Shown: piece after piece, positions 1 through 11,262 of the stretch
How the letters are laid out: each line of letters opens with the position of its first letter
Position numbering within the stretch: the first letter of the stretch is position 1
NCBI GenBank assembly: GCA_028386065.3
Contig: JAKUCV010002156.1
Coordinates: forward strand, 36,550 to 100,549
Source of the DNA: Turnera subulata
Lineage: Eukaryota; Streptophyta; Magnoliopsida; Malpighiales; Passifloraceae
Direction of reading: 5' to 3'
DNA length: 64,000 nucleotides
Notes under the pieces: generated by a model
Told to the model about the DNA's origin: nothing
Database searches by the model: none
Seen by the model: only the letters and a program-made list of their open reading frames with translations
Made by a program: the position numbers and the translations under genes

Positions 1-321
1 TGGTGTGGCGGTGGAAGAGAACTTGATTCGTGCTGCTGCGAAGTTCTGGGACAAGAGTCGTCGCGTTTTCCGCTTTGGTCGAGACATGGTGGAGCTTTTT
101 CCTTCCGTTGATGAGTTCAATGGGTGCAAAATTCATAAACGAAGTTGCCATGGTTTCCCTCGCCAAACCCGTTTTGAAAGAGGTTAGCAAATTTCTTTTC
201 TTGGCTGACGGGCAAATTGGCTTTCTCCTGGATCAGAACAATTGTCTAGATTTATCAAAAATCATTGACCAGTATTTTCTTGGAGGTCCGGAATATCACC
301 CAGGGGAGTATGAGGCCGAAT

Positions 322-721
322 GAAAGGAGAAACGAAATCATGCCCTTTCCCTTGTAATGACGCATGGATTTCTCTTAGTAGGCTTCCCCGGTGTTTGTCC
401 TCTCCGAGTTGGCGCTTTGGTGGCTAAGCTTTTCGATAAAAAGAGCCTAACTCCAGTGATTTTAGGTGAAACTCTTCACTGCTTAGACAAACTGGCGGAC
501 GACCCCTTGGCTCCTATGTCCGAAAGGAGAAACGAAATCATGCCCTTTCCCTTGTAATGACGCATGGATTTCTCTTAGTAGGCTTCCCCGGTGTTTGTCC
601 TCTCCGAGTTGGCGCTTTGGTGGCTAAGCTTTTCGATAAAAAGAGCCTAACTCCAGTGATTTTAGGTGAAACTCTTCACTGCTTAGACAAACTGGCGGAC
701 GACCCCTTGGCTCCTATGTCC
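322..721 (+). repeat. Exact 200-bp tandem duplication (322-521, 522-721)
   Basis: Two adjacent units, both beginning GAAAGGAGAAACGAAATCAT and ending CCTATGTCC, read identically by eye. The unit lies inside exon 1 of the antisense ORF. Because 200 is not a multiple of three, the duplication breaks the frame. Copy 2 has a single unit here. It is either a recent duplication or an assembly artefact. Confidence 0.9.
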
Positions 722-742
722 GGTTCTCCCCTCTTGCTTCAG

Positions 743-812
743 GTATACATTCTCCAACCCTGCTTTTCTAACTACCATTATCGTCATGCTGATTCTTCAT
801 ACTTTTTTTTAG
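743..812 (+). other. Predicted 70-bp intron of the antisense ORF
   Basis: The boundaries are CAG|GTATAC at the 5' side and a pyrimidine-rich TTTTTTTTAG| acceptor. Removing it keeps the frame that is conserved with copy 2. In copy 2 the matching interval (about 13420-13503) keeps its TTGTAG acceptor, but the donor is changed to AGATGTAT. Confidence 0.6.
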
Positions 813-1390
813 ATGTGGCTATGTGAACACCTCACATTAATTGAACGCCCCCGAGCCAATCCTCCAAATTACATCCACCGCGGTTATTCCGTCTTCTTTC
901 ACACCATTCGGGATTGGGCCATCTATATGAAGGATCTCACAGGCACACAAATCACGTGGTATTGTAGGTGGTTGAGGGTGCAAGAGGTAGTCATCCGCAC
1001 TTTAGGCAAAGACTGGGTACCACACCCGGGTCTAGAGAATTCCACATACTATCGTCCGAATAGGATCTTAAGACAATTTGGCATAGATCAAATAGCTCCA
1101 TCAACTATCCTACCTTCTACAATAGGACCCATGGAGGCTGCTGCCTTAAATGTCATTAAAGGAGGCTGGGCTCTGGCCTTGAGAGAAGGTACTGGCGGTC
1201 ACTTGAGATACATCCCTCCTCGGCATACTCAGAGTGGCTGAAAGGGGATGTGGCCGATGTCGAGAGATCCTTGCGTCTTGCAAGAGAAGCGTTCTTGGAA
1301 GAATCAATGCCCCCAGAATTCAAGTCGTCTTGCCATCTCGCCGAGAAGGCCAATGGCGGCTTGAGCCATAAACAGCGCAAGAAAAACTGA

Positions 1391-1992
1391 ACCTTATTTC
1401 AACAAATATCTTTATACACTTATAATGCATGCGAATAAATGAATGAACAAACTCCCTTTATCTTTTGCTAATCTTTGGATCATTAATGATAATAATGGAA
1501 CCGAACCCTTGTTGGGCTTCCTACGTACTCATGACCTTTTTTCTTTTCTTTTTCTTTTCTCTTTTCTTTTTCTTTCTTTTTCGTTTTTTTTATTAAGCTC
1601 ATGAGATCAGGCTCACGTAGTTCTCTTGTGTTTGCTAGCCCCCAAAAGCCCCTTTCTTTTCCTGGTCCATTGTTTTATCTCTTCGGATAGGGTCTTCGGC
1701 CTTTAAGATGGCTTGATAAAAATGCCAGAGACTTCTATTTGATTGAGGCTTTGAATACTTTTAAACTTTCTCAAGATTATTGTTGTTCTGATTAATGTTC
1801 CATCTTTAGATTAGCTTCCAGAGATTACGGGGAGTTTGCTATTTACATGAACCATGTATGCAAAAGACACCATTGAAATAAAAGAAAGAGTGCCCCCTTT
1901 TATTGAAATGGTGAATAACATAACATAAACTTGCCCAATGGCTTATTATAAACTCTTAACAAAGCACTCTGCATGGGTCAATACACAAGTCT
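1391..1992. other. Intergenic interval between convergent ORFs, with a pyrimidine tract
   Basis: This stretch separates the 3' ends of the antisense ORF (plus) and the gag-protease ORF (minus). It has no supported coding potential. A TTTTCTTT-rich low-complexity tract lies at about 1538-1592. The corresponding interval in copy 2 (14086-14702) is of similar length. Confidence 0.6.
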
Positions 1993-4553
1993 TCAAGCAG
2001 TCCCACCTTCCCCAAAGAGATACCTACAACCAAAGTCCTCGTCCTCATCTGTCCTCCCTCTCTTTTCATCTACTTTCTCCCTTACTTCCTCAGGATAACA
2101 ATCAAAGAATAGCTCAAATCCCAGCTTCCTGGTCTTTGTGAAGCTACATATCCAAGGTTCAGGGAATTCGCAAAAGGGGAAATTCTCTTCTTCCTTCACA
2201 AAATATCCATTCAATGTTTTGAAGTATGGGGTTATGGGAAAGTCCCATTCCTGTTTGTTCTTGCGAGCTACTGCCTTAGCTCAGTTTTTCTCCTTTTTCT
2301 TTTCTAGCTCCGCCGGAGTTGGAACATATCCCAAACGAAAAGGAGGCACAGTACTCAAAATTTGAGGAACCTCTAGCACCCCTTACTGCCTTCTCCCTAT
2401 CCCCAAGATTGGAAAATACTTCATCTTCTCCATGATACTCATAACCGAGGAATTGCCGAACGGGTCATAGTAAGGAGGTCTCACAGTGAGCTTATCCACC
2501 ATTATGGTACTGATAGATTCAAAGACAAAGCCGGATAAGGACACCTCCTTTTCTTCTTCGATCCCACATATTGGTTTGATATTCTTTTCAGCCATTTCTC
2601 CCTTAATGGTAACTATTCCTCCTCGATGCGGGAATCGCAACATCTGATGCAAGGTAGAGGCTATAGCTCAGGCTTGGTGCAACCATGGTCTTCCGAGAAG
2701 TAAATTGAAACTTGATGCGATATCGAGCACTTGGAACTCTACCAAAAAAGGGGCGGGCCCAATGGTAACTTCCAGTTTTATCATACCCAACACTTCCCTT
2801 CTAGCATTGTCATATGCTCTGACCATAGTTCAGGAGGGCAAGAAATCCGCAACTCCGAATCCTAAGGAGCTTGCACTCTTTAGTGGACAAACATTCAAGG
2901 CGGATCCATTGTCTATCATTACCAAGGCTATTTTATTTTCCTTGGCTTGAACGGTTATGTATAGGGCATCAATATGGGCTTCCTTACCCGAGCGAAGGTC
3001 CTTGTCCGAAAAGGATATCTGATTATCAACTTCTACTCAAGCTATCATATTGGCCAATGCATCAGGTGCGGTGTCAATGGGAACATGAGCCTTGCTTAAG
3101 GTTTGGAGAACCTTTTCTCGATGTGGGCGAGACGACATAAGCGAACCCCAAAATGAAATATTAGCCTGAGTCTTCTTCAATTGTTTTGTCACCATGTCTT
3201 CTTCAGGATCCGCTGTTTCTTCCGATTCATCTAGGCGAAGGGGAGCCCTCCTCGCCACCCTTCCTGATCTAGTGATGACATCAATTTCTTCATCGTTGTC
3301 TACGTACTCACTCAGATCGAGCACACAACATGTTAGTCCAGGCCAGACTCGACCTCCATCATATCGATCTCTTCGCGTAAGGGCAGGGGATTTGACTTGG
3401 TATTCCGCCTTTTGGGGAAAATTATTTCATTTCTCTCTATTAATTCTTGGATCTCATGTCGGAGTCGGGCGTAATTGTCTGTGGTATGCCCGACCGCTTA
3501 ATGGAATCTGCAAAATTTATTAGGGTCCCCTCCAAAGGGAAGACCAGGTCTCGGTTCCAGAGGTTGCAATAAATTCTTTTACATACATTTCTGCAGTATT
3601 TTTCCTAAAGACATAGGAAGAGGAGTAAACTCCCTATGCTTCGACTCACCGTGCAGTGGTGCCTGAACAGCGACATGATTTACTTCGGCGTGCTTCTTTC
3701 CATGGGGTATAAAACTCCTTCTAGAGGTGTCCATAGGAATCGGGATCTTTCCTGAACTAATGGCATCTTCCAACTGTGTTCACGCCCCAATGAGCGCTTT
3801 AAAATTGGCGTAATAATTGCCAACCATCCAGTCGTAGTAAATCGGTTGTAGGTTCTTGATCACCATCTCCACTAGATCTTCTTCGGTGGGTCTTTCCACC
3901 ATCAAGGACACCTTATTACACCATCTCGAGATATATGCAGAAAACGTCTCTTGAGCCTCTTGCTTAGTTGTCTCAAGATCCCTTTTAGTCACATCCACCT
4001 CAGTATTATAGTTGTACCGCTTCAAGAATTCTCTGCAAAGGTCCTCCCATTTGCTTGTCTTGCTCTCATTCAAGGTCATAAACCACATCAAAGCTCCCCT
4101 AGATAAAGTTCTTTGGAATAATTGGGTCATTAATTCAGGCCCGATCCCCACAGGTTGTAGCATCCTCACATAGATCTTCAGGTGAGTTGTGGGACATCTT
4201 ATTCCATTAAACTTCTCGATATCTGGCATCTTAAATCTTTCAGGCAAACGGGCTTCAGGGAATAAAGACAAACGATCTAAATTCCAATCGTCCTCTTTCT
4301 TTTTCATGGTCTTCAATAGCTCCTCCAATCTTCTGAGTCTCTCCCCATCTCCCTTGGACCCTTGTGTCGCCGAATCATTATCCAGAATTACCACCACATT
4401 ATGCTCGTCATCCGGTTGTGAATTTTGTCCCCCATTACTCCCAGGGGATGCCATCTTCCCTTTCTTCAGGGCTAGGAGTGCTTCCATGATATTTGGATCC
4501 TTGAGCAGATTCAGAATTTCCTCAGGCACATGGGCACCATTTTCCTCACTCAT
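1993..4553 (-). pseudogene. gag-protease ORF of copy 1, lacks pol
   Basis: Translation from ATG at 4553 opens with an acidic, coiled N-terminus and a Retrotrans_gag core (WFMTLNESKTSKWEDL, then the QEAQETFSAYISRW region). The first in-frame stop is at 3780. The frame then continues with further stops through a Zn-knuckle-like FH..VGHTTDNY segment (about 3450-3500) and a retropepsin domain with motif LVMIDNGSALNVCPL near 2880-2930, followed by LLGRPWLHQ. A C-terminal region of about 250 residues has a G-patch-like MKYFP..GIGRRQ motif and an acidic tail ending at 1993. Similar proteins normally run on into reverse transcriptase; this one stops at the same place as copy 2. At least five stops or frame changes make it a pseudogene. 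Confidence 0.75.
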
Positions 4554-5037
4554 GTTGTCCTAATATTTGGAGGACCGGTGTCAGGATCCCTGACTTCCCA
4601 TAAGCTATGTCTTTTTCGGGTTTACATATGTAAGAATGAATGAGGGGGCACCTCATGTATTTCCACTTGAATTCACAACAACAAGTACTCAAATGCAAGC
4701 AACACTTATTAATTCATCATGCATGGGATGCTCAAGATATACAGCTGGTTGGGGGCTGAAAGACTGCCGCTAAGGAATAGCTTGGCCTACTCACATGTGA
4801 TAAAGGATATCGCGTGAGGTCCGGGGCCCATTAATCCCTACCATTGCTTCTGCAGCGAGAAACCGGTTCACACAAGCCACTATCGCTTAAGGAAAACATT
4901 GTAGTGGACTTGGATCCCCTGGCCCTCTTACGGTAAGGGCTTCACAACATTTATCATGAATGCAAGGCACTTATGATGACACATAAAAAGACATACAAAA
5001 ATCCAATGATTGCACAAGGTTTCTTGAACCCTCTAAG
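4554..5037 (-). other. Untranslated leader of copy 1
   Basis: The interval lies between the primer-binding site and the gag ATG. It is non-coding and aligns by eye with 34280-34768 of copy 2, for example GCTGGTTGGGGGC and CTACTCACATGTGATAAAGG. A packaging or dimerisation function would be expected for a leader, but no specific signal can be identified. Confidence 0.6.
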
Positions 5038-5055
5038 TCCCCAGCGGAGTCGCCA
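5038..5055 (-). promoter_or_regulatory. Primer-binding site, copy 1
   Basis: The minus-strand sequence TGGCGACTCCGCTGGGGA starts two bases inside the LTR boundary, beginning TGG as expected for pairing with a tRNA 3' CCA end. The identical 18-mer recurs at 34769-34786 and a close relative at 43803-43820. The donor tRNA was not assigned. Confidence 0.8.
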
Positions 5056-5057
5056 AT

Positions 5058-6675
5058 TGTGAATACCCGACCCAAAATCACTTGGGCCTATTCACCTATT
5101 CCTTACACCTTCTTCATAACCGGCATCCAACATCTTTGGAGTCGCAAGTTTTATTAAAGGACAAAACTCAGGAAAAACCTTCATATGACTCCGTTTAGGC
5201 AACTACATAACGAACCAAAGATGCTGGACCCGGGGATTCGTCATGGATGGGAAGGTGTTAGGCACCCGTCCATGTTGGGGCGTAACCTTGTGCAATTGAA
5301 GGATTTTATATACCTTGTGCAAGTGTGAACAACAAAACACATAATAACTGAAACTAAAAAAGAAAGTGGAGAAGAAGAAGATTGGGCTTGAGTTTCCACC
5401 ACTAGAAACCACCTACGTACCCTGGCAACCGGGTTCAAAGCCCACGTAGTTCTTGACATGGAATCACAACAGTCACATCGTCATAAACATCAACATCTCA
5501 TAAGCAATCGGTCAAGAAAAAAGGGATTAGGATTACCTCTTGTAGCCCTCCTCTAGCTCCTTGGTCTGGGTTGTGTCTTCCACACAATTTCCTCCCACTC
5601 CTTAACTCAATCTTGGAGTTCTTCTTCATCTACCTCTTGCTGCCTTCAATGGTTGGTATCACCCATGAAATTCCACCAGAGTTTTGCCTATAGAACTATT
5701 TCTTAAACTTGGAGAAGTAGAGTTTCTCTAGCTCCAAAGCTTATGAACAGTGTGTGTGTAATAGAATGTGTGTCTTGAAATGTGAGAGGGGGTCCTACTT
5801 ATAGTATTCTGGGTAGCCTAGGGGCGTGGACCAGCTTAATGATCAAGGTAATGGCCAAAAATCTGGGCCAAAACCGAGTAGAATCAAATTAGGAGCAAAA
5901 TCGGGGGAAAAAAATGCGTTCTGGGTGCATATGACCGCCATGGCGGGCGGTCATCCTTTGGATGACAGCCAGGCCGGGCGGTCATGGAAAAAAAACCGCC
6001 TAGACCTGGCGGTCATCCCAAGATGACCGCCCGCGCTTGCGCGTTACACCCGTTCTTTTTTTTTTCGATCTCGATTCTCCCCCAATTTCTCCTTGAATGA
6101 TCCTACCGCGTAATTAACCCTTAAACTGCCCAGAATCCTTTACTTTTTTTATTAATACACCTCTCAATCATCTCCTATTTGATTTATTACACATTGATTC
6201 CCCATTTTAAGCTAAAATCATACCAAAACCACTCTTACTATTAAGGAATGATTTAACTCTGATTTTCCACAAAAATTAAGGTTAAATTTGTCTGCAAGGA
6301 AGGTGTTAATGGGTTGTGCAACTCTGGAAAAATTCCATATTTCATTAATTTGGACCCTTACATTTATCTTTAACCCAAGAATAAATCATCTCAATATAAT
6401 TGGGATTAAAGAATAAACAAACAAGCCCAAGCTAATGAATTAAAATGCTTTTTTAGCAATTTAATCCGTATCATATGTTTTTATCCTATGATTAAATCAT
6501 CTTATTAATCGTAGGGTCTAAGCACGTAAAGGCCTTAATTATTATAATGCATGAATTCCACTAAAAATAAACTTCATCCGCACTTCAACCCAAGACTAAC
6601 TCATCTTGCTAGTCTTATGGTTCAAACATGTCTAAAGCCTTATTTAATAGAATTTTCATGGATCAAATCTGGGTG
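5058..6675 (-). repeat. 5' LTR of copy 1, outer end truncated
   Basis: It begins TGTGAATACCCGACCC, matching the LTRs at 9696 and 34789. Those end ...GGGTGTTCACA; here homology stops at ...CTGGGTGT near 6675 and unrelated sequence follows, so the last few bases are lost. On the minus strand it has a TATA-like element (CTATAAGTAG, 5795-5804). Between 5931 and 6031 lie three 24-nt hairpins made of ATGACCGCC/GGCGGTCAT arms around 6-nt spacers. Confidence 0.85.
5795..5804 (-). promoter_or_regulatory. TATA-like element in copy 1 LTR
   Basis: The minus strand reads CTATAAGTAG. The other two LTRs of this family have CTATAAATAG at the same relative place (10431-10440 and 35461-35470). It is probably the LTR promoter, and is weakened here by one substitution. 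Confidence 0.5.
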
Positions 6676-8345
6676 TAAAGTAGATAATAGAAACCAGCAG
6701 TGAAGTGCGGGCTTCTCACTAGTCTATACTAATTAAAGGAACCTCTGGCCTACCTCTAGTGAGTCAATGTTAGTGTAATATGCCCAAATGCCAATGTATG
6801 GATGATTGTATAGAGTCTTGTATACACTTTGAGGTTATTCCAATAATTATCGTTTATGAGACAAGCGCTTGCACATACTTATAACCCTAGAATATTTCGA
6901 TATTTTTAAATGTCCCCAGTCAATTATTATTATGGATGGGTTGTAATAATACATTAAGACTAGCGTATGTTGAGAATTGCATATGTGATATGAATTCTAC
7001 GTACGGGTACAAGTTAGAGAACTTGTGGACTGGACCGACCCACATAAGAACGCTACATGGAACGTTGTATGTTTTTCGATAGCGGTTCTTATATGTATTG
7101 TCCCTAGACCTGCGATCGTCAAGGTTCCCAACATATGAGTCGTATATTTTGATATTACTCATGCCTATTTCGTAAATGAATAGACTTAGTGTAATCATTG
7201 GGTATGCGATAAGTGTGTAGTGGGTTTTTGTATGATCCAGAGGGGAATCGTCCAGCCCATATAATGGGTATATTATCGGATGGTTTCTTGATAGAGTTGA
7301 ACTGTAAATGCACGGCCGTGCTCGGATTATGATATGGTGATATCATTGGTATCCGTTTTACACAGTTAACTCGAGGATCAAGAAACCGAGATTAAACATA
7401 TACGAGATTGACATATTCCATGTCTCATGTTTAATCTTGATAATCGGACGTAGGGACGATGACATGTTTCGAGGCATTTAGAATCAGTACTGATCTTGTC
7501 GTTCGGGTAGCAATGATGTGTTGCTAGACGCCGCTCTTTGCTTATAATTGTAAAATGAGATTTTACGGTTATTGCCGGACGTTACAAGTACCTACAAGGT
7601 CACACACTTAGAGCCGTTGATTCGAGCAGGTGGCTGAACCGTGGTTGGACCATGGTTCGACCAGGTATGGTTGGACCGCGGTTGGACCGTGGTTGGACCA
7701 GTGTCGCTTTGGGCTGGTTTGGTTCAATAAAAGTCAGAATTATTGAACCAAACCTGAGTGCATGTGATGTGGAATCCCATTAGTGGAGACATAATGATGA
7801 AAGATAATGAGCCAATGTGTTGGCCATTATTCCATTGTCTCTTAGCACTAATTGGAGTAGAGTAATCAGATTACTCTAGTCTTCTTCTTCATCACTTGAG
7901 TCTGAAAAATTCAGAGCATTCACCCTAGAGAGAGCTTGAGAGAGTCTTGAGTTTCAGACACACCTTCTTTGAGAAAGAAGAGAGAAACACCACAACCACA
8001 CAGCTCCCAGATTTCCGCAGCTAGCACCGCAACCGGGAGACTTCGGGTTGGAGATCGTGTGACGGTTTCCGGCTATCACAGTTGGTGTGGACACCGTAGA
8101 GGGGCGAGGCCTTTTGTCTGGCTCTAGCTGATTCGGTTCTACAGTTGGGTGAAAGACCTCAACCGTTACAGGTATGTAAAAAATCTTATAACTCGGTTTA
8201 GCTATCTTCACTTGGATCCTCCATGTGTATCCGATTTTTCCGCTGCGTTTATGTTTGCATTTGAGTGTCAACTGCATGTCCCGGATACTTACAGTCAAAT
8301 GGCCAAATTAAATTCACAACAGACATGTGAAGTAAAGTAGTGCTG
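6676..8345 (+). mobile_element. Unidentified LTR-like fragment
   Basis: No coding region is supported. The stretch TGTTAGTGTAATATGCCC (about 6769 on) resembles the start of some copia LTRs, and 7900-8170 resembles an LTR R/U5 leader (GAGAGAGCTTGAGAG, then a G-rich CGGGTTGGAGATCGTGTGACGG stretch). No matching second LTR or primer site was found, so the class is unproven. It contains a run of ACC/GGTT palindromes (7637-7700) and a 15-bp perfect hairpin (7716-7754). Confidence 0.35.
7637..7754. repeat. GGTTGGACC-type repeats and a 15-bp stem hairpin
   Basis: From 7637 to 7700 the unit GGTTGGACC recurs, joined by CCATGG, CCGCGG or CCGTGG so that neighbouring units form short palindromes. Immediately after, GGTTTGGTTCAATAA (7716-7730) pairs perfectly with TTATTGAACCAAACC (7740-7754) around a 9-nt loop. 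Confidence 0.85.
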
Positions 8346-9387
8346 GAGGTATGATAAAACATTCAAGAGGCGATTAGAAATCTTATATTAAATGGAATTT
8401 ATTTCTGCCAGTTACACTCAACACTTTAAAAAATCATGATGGCCTAGCTGACAAATAAAGCATTGAATCAACAAATACAAATCAAAAGAATCGTGGATTT
8501 TTATTAAATAGATTGATGAATGAAATCGCCTAAAAAGTTGAGAATATAACTCCACTCACGGAAACAAACTTGCGTATTTTTTCAAAAGGATTTCCACTAC
8601 ATAGCTCTTACGAAAAATGCATCAAGCATGGCAAAAGAAAAAAAAAAAAAGAGAAGAGGAACAAGCATGGTAAAACACCTGCTGAAAGGGGCCTTACAGT
8701 GTTCTGTCTTTCTCCTCCCAAAGACCTTTCTCCACCATGAAAAATTTTTGTCCCTTCTCCTTGTTAAAAAAAAGAAAAAAAATCCCCTATGTTTTTTTTT
8801 TGGTAAGTAAGAAAACCCTAGGTCTGATTTCTATTTTATATTGAAAATTCAGTAGGTCTACCTCTTGTCTTATTTTTTCTTCTAAAAAGAAAATTGCAGG
8901 GAGAGTAGGCCGTCACAACCGACCGTGGACCAAATAAACAAGCATTAAATATCCAATATTTGGTTTCAATTGGATGCAAAAATCATGCATACAAAATCCT
9001 ATAGGAAACGAAAGTGGCTTTTCTTTGTTTGTTTTCAACTAGGAAGAAAAGTGTGTAAACGAATTCAATGCCTTATATTTTGGGGTGAGAATCTATCAGC
9101 GAGATATAAGGTAGAATCCTGCCACTATAAGAAAATCATATGGGTCTTGGAAAAATTAATAGGAGACCTTTCTTCGTACATCCCTAAAAGTTAAAAAAAA
9201 AAAACAAAAACAGGAAATGGGGAAAGAGTAAAGAGTAAAGAGAAATTATATATTTATTGAAAAAGAACACCATTCTTATTTGATCAAAAACAAAAGCAAC
9301 AAACGCAACAACAAAAGGTGTGACTCTAGAACCTAAACGCTAGTGCTCAGGAAAATTCATCAATATGTCTTCAACATCTCCAAGACT
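8346..9387. other. AT-rich non-coding interval
   Basis: Short open frames here are poly-A-driven and lack any recognisable domain. Homopolymer runs occur at about 8637-8650, 8765-8780 and 9195-9215. No RNA gene, LTR boundary or TIR was recognised. It lies just downstream of the coiled-coil ORF (9388-9695, minus) and may hold its 3' UTR. Confidence 0.4.
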
Positions 9388-9695
9388 CTAAAGAGCAGAG
9401 AGTGTTTTGTTAGCAGCTGGCAAAGGCACCTCTGGTTGGTCTACCTGAGCAGGCTCAGGAAGGAAGGCTTGTGCCAGTTCTACCTTGAGAGCATTCATAT
9501 GGATAGTGTGTTGCGCTTGGAGCAAGGCGTCTTCAGCTGCCGAAAGCCTCCACTGAAAATAGTCTGCACGCCTCCTAAGAAATTCTACATCAGGTTCAAC
9601 TAGCTCCAGTTTCAATTTGAGTTCATCCATATGAGATTTCAGGTGTTGTTTCGCTTGCGGAAGGTCCTTAACCTGGCATTCTAGGGACCAGCAGC
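9388..9695 (-). pseudogene. 3' part of a coiled-coil ORF split by copy 2
   Basis: This is the distal 100 codons of a predicted 139-residue protein whose first 39 codons lie at 36326-36442. The heptad-like, Leu/Glu/Lys/Arg-rich sequence (for example MDELKLKLELVEPDVEFL) suggests a coiled coil, ending in a Pro-rich tail. The last five bases (9691-9695, GCAGC) are one copy of the target duplication; the other copy is ACAGC at 36326-36330. Deleting the 26.6-kb insertion and one duplication rejoins the frame exactly, codon TGT followed by TGG. No named family was recognised. It may be a host gene or the antisense ORF of another, older element. Confidence 0.6.
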
Positions 9696-11262
9696 TGTGA
9701 ATACCCGACCCAAAATCACTTGGGCATATTCACCTAATCCTTTCACCTTCTTCTTCGGGTCATTCCCATAACATTGGAGTCGCCACCCAAGTTTTATTAA
9801 GGACAAAACTTGGGAAAACCTTAATATGACTCCTTTAGGGTACACGGTCATGGCGAACAAAAGTTATGGGATCGGGGGTTCGTCACAAATGGGAAGGTGT
9901 TAGGCACCCATCCGTGTTGGGTCGAGACTATGTGCAATTATGAAATGCAAGTGTGCCTATTGCAAGTGTGCAGGTGTGGAAAGTAAAGAGAAGGGGAGAA
10001 GAAGAAGATTTGGCTTGCATCCTCTTGTAAGACCGAGATTACCAACGTACCTGAGTGATCGGGTTCAAAGCCACGTAGTTCTAAACGTGGCACAAATCGG
10101 CCACTTAAATCATCCCAAGCATCAGCATATAATCAACAAAGATCAATCAAAAGGAGGGTTTAGTGTTACCTCTTGTGGCCTCCTCTAGCTCCTTGCATTG
10201 GGTTGAGTTGTACCCCCACCTTCTTGTCGCTCTAAAGCTCTACGGTTGATCCTCTTCTTGACCTCTCTTTGCTGAACCACTGCTAATGTCTTCCACGAAA
10301 ATTCTCCAGAGTCTCTGCCTAAAGAATGTATTTCTAGTCTTGGAGAAGTAGAGTTTTCCCAAGCACTCAAGGCTTATAGGTGTGTATGTGAGAAAAGTGT
10401 GTGTCCTCTTTGAAATGTGTATGAGGGGTCCTATTTATAGTGTTCTGGGAAGCCTAGGGGCGTGGACCTACTTAATAGTTAAGACTATGCCTGAAAATCT
10501 GGTCCAAAACTGCAATGGATCGAAGTTAGAAAAAAAATTGGAGATTTAGGCAAATTTGGGAGGACATGACCGCCACTGCTGGCGGTCATCCACTGCATGA
10601 CCGCCAGTGCCGGCAGTCTTGAGTGGATGCCCGCCAGCACCTGGCAGTCGTTGCGAGATGACCGCCGGTCGCCCCGCGTGTCACCCGTTCTTTCCATTTT
10701 CGGAGCCCCAATCCCTCTAATTCAGCCCTGATTTGATTCTACCGCGTAATTAACCCCCATTCAACCCAGAATCACTGCATTACTTGATTATCACTCCCCC
10801 TAAATCATTCCATAACAGATTAATTACACCTTAATGTCTATTTCATACTAAATCATGCCAAAAACAACATTTCTACATAAATGATGATTTAATTCTGATT
10901 TTCTACGAAAATCAGAGCTAAAATTGACCTGCAAGAAATGTGTTAATTGGACCCCTAAACCCATTCCTAACCCAAAAATAAATCAGCTCAATATAGTTGG
11001 GTTAAAAACAACTAAAAGAGCCCAAGTAATACAATGGAATGTATTTTAATGTGAATAAACCTTATTATACGTTTTACCCTAAGATTATTAATCCTAAGGT
11101 TTAGATGCACAAAGGTTTAGATTACCAAAATACATTAATTCTACTAAATTAAATTCTTATTACATCTTAACTCAAAATCAGATCATCTCATTAACCTCAA
11201 GTTAAGCATGTTTGGAATTTAGTTTTAGTAAAATATTTGCGGGTTAAATTTGGGTGTTCACA
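9696..11262 (-). repeat. 3' LTR of copy 2
   Basis: The 1,567-bp LTR has TG...CA ends and aligns along its whole length with 34789-36325 and with 5058-6675. It contains the family hairpin word: ATGACCGCC (10566-10574), a 6-nt spacer, then GGCGGTCAT (10581-10589), with partly decayed repeats of it up to 10670. A TATA box lies at 10431-10440 on the minus strand. Confidence 0.88.
10431..10440 (-). promoter_or_regulatory. TATA box in 3' LTR of copy 2
   Basis: The minus strand reads CTATAAATAG. It is conserved in the partner LTR at 35461-35470. Transcription would be expected to start some 30 bases further, toward lower coordinates. Confidence 0.55.

Larger units (their letters stand above)
1..1390 (+). 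pseudogene. Antisense ORF of copy 1, DUF7745/plant-mobile-domain-like, spliced, decayed
   Basis: The product resembles plant proteins of the DUF7745/plant mobile domain type that ride in gypsy elements; their function is unknown. Exon 1 runs to 742 and exon 2 from 813. Splicing out a 70-bp GT...AG intron (743-812) joins the frame as ...LLLQ-MWLCEH, which matches copy 2. Decay includes a frame change near 118, a TGA at 321-323 where copy 2 encodes Trp, a 200-bp tandem duplication (322-721) that also shifts frame, and a frame change near 1214. After that last change the frame continues to a TGA at 1388-1390, homologous to the end of the copy 2 ORF. The 5' end lies outside the window. Family assignment is from remembered motif pattern and is moderate. 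Confidence 0.6.
1..6675 (-). mobile_element. Non-autonomous Tat-like Ty3/gypsy element, copy 1 (3' end outside window)
   Basis: This minus-strand element carries, in its own 5' to 3' order, an LTR (5058-6675), a primer-binding site (5038-5055), a gag-protease ORF (4553-1993) and a convergent antisense ORF on the plus strand (1-1390). No reverse transcriptase, RNase H or integrase lies between the end of the protease ORF and the antisense ORF. Copy 2 has the same layout and the same ORF end points, so the lack of pol looks ancestral rather than a local deletion. It resembles gag-only terminal-repeat elements described in plants, and would need an autonomous relative for mobility. The 3' LTR must lie left of base 1. 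Confidence 0.8.
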
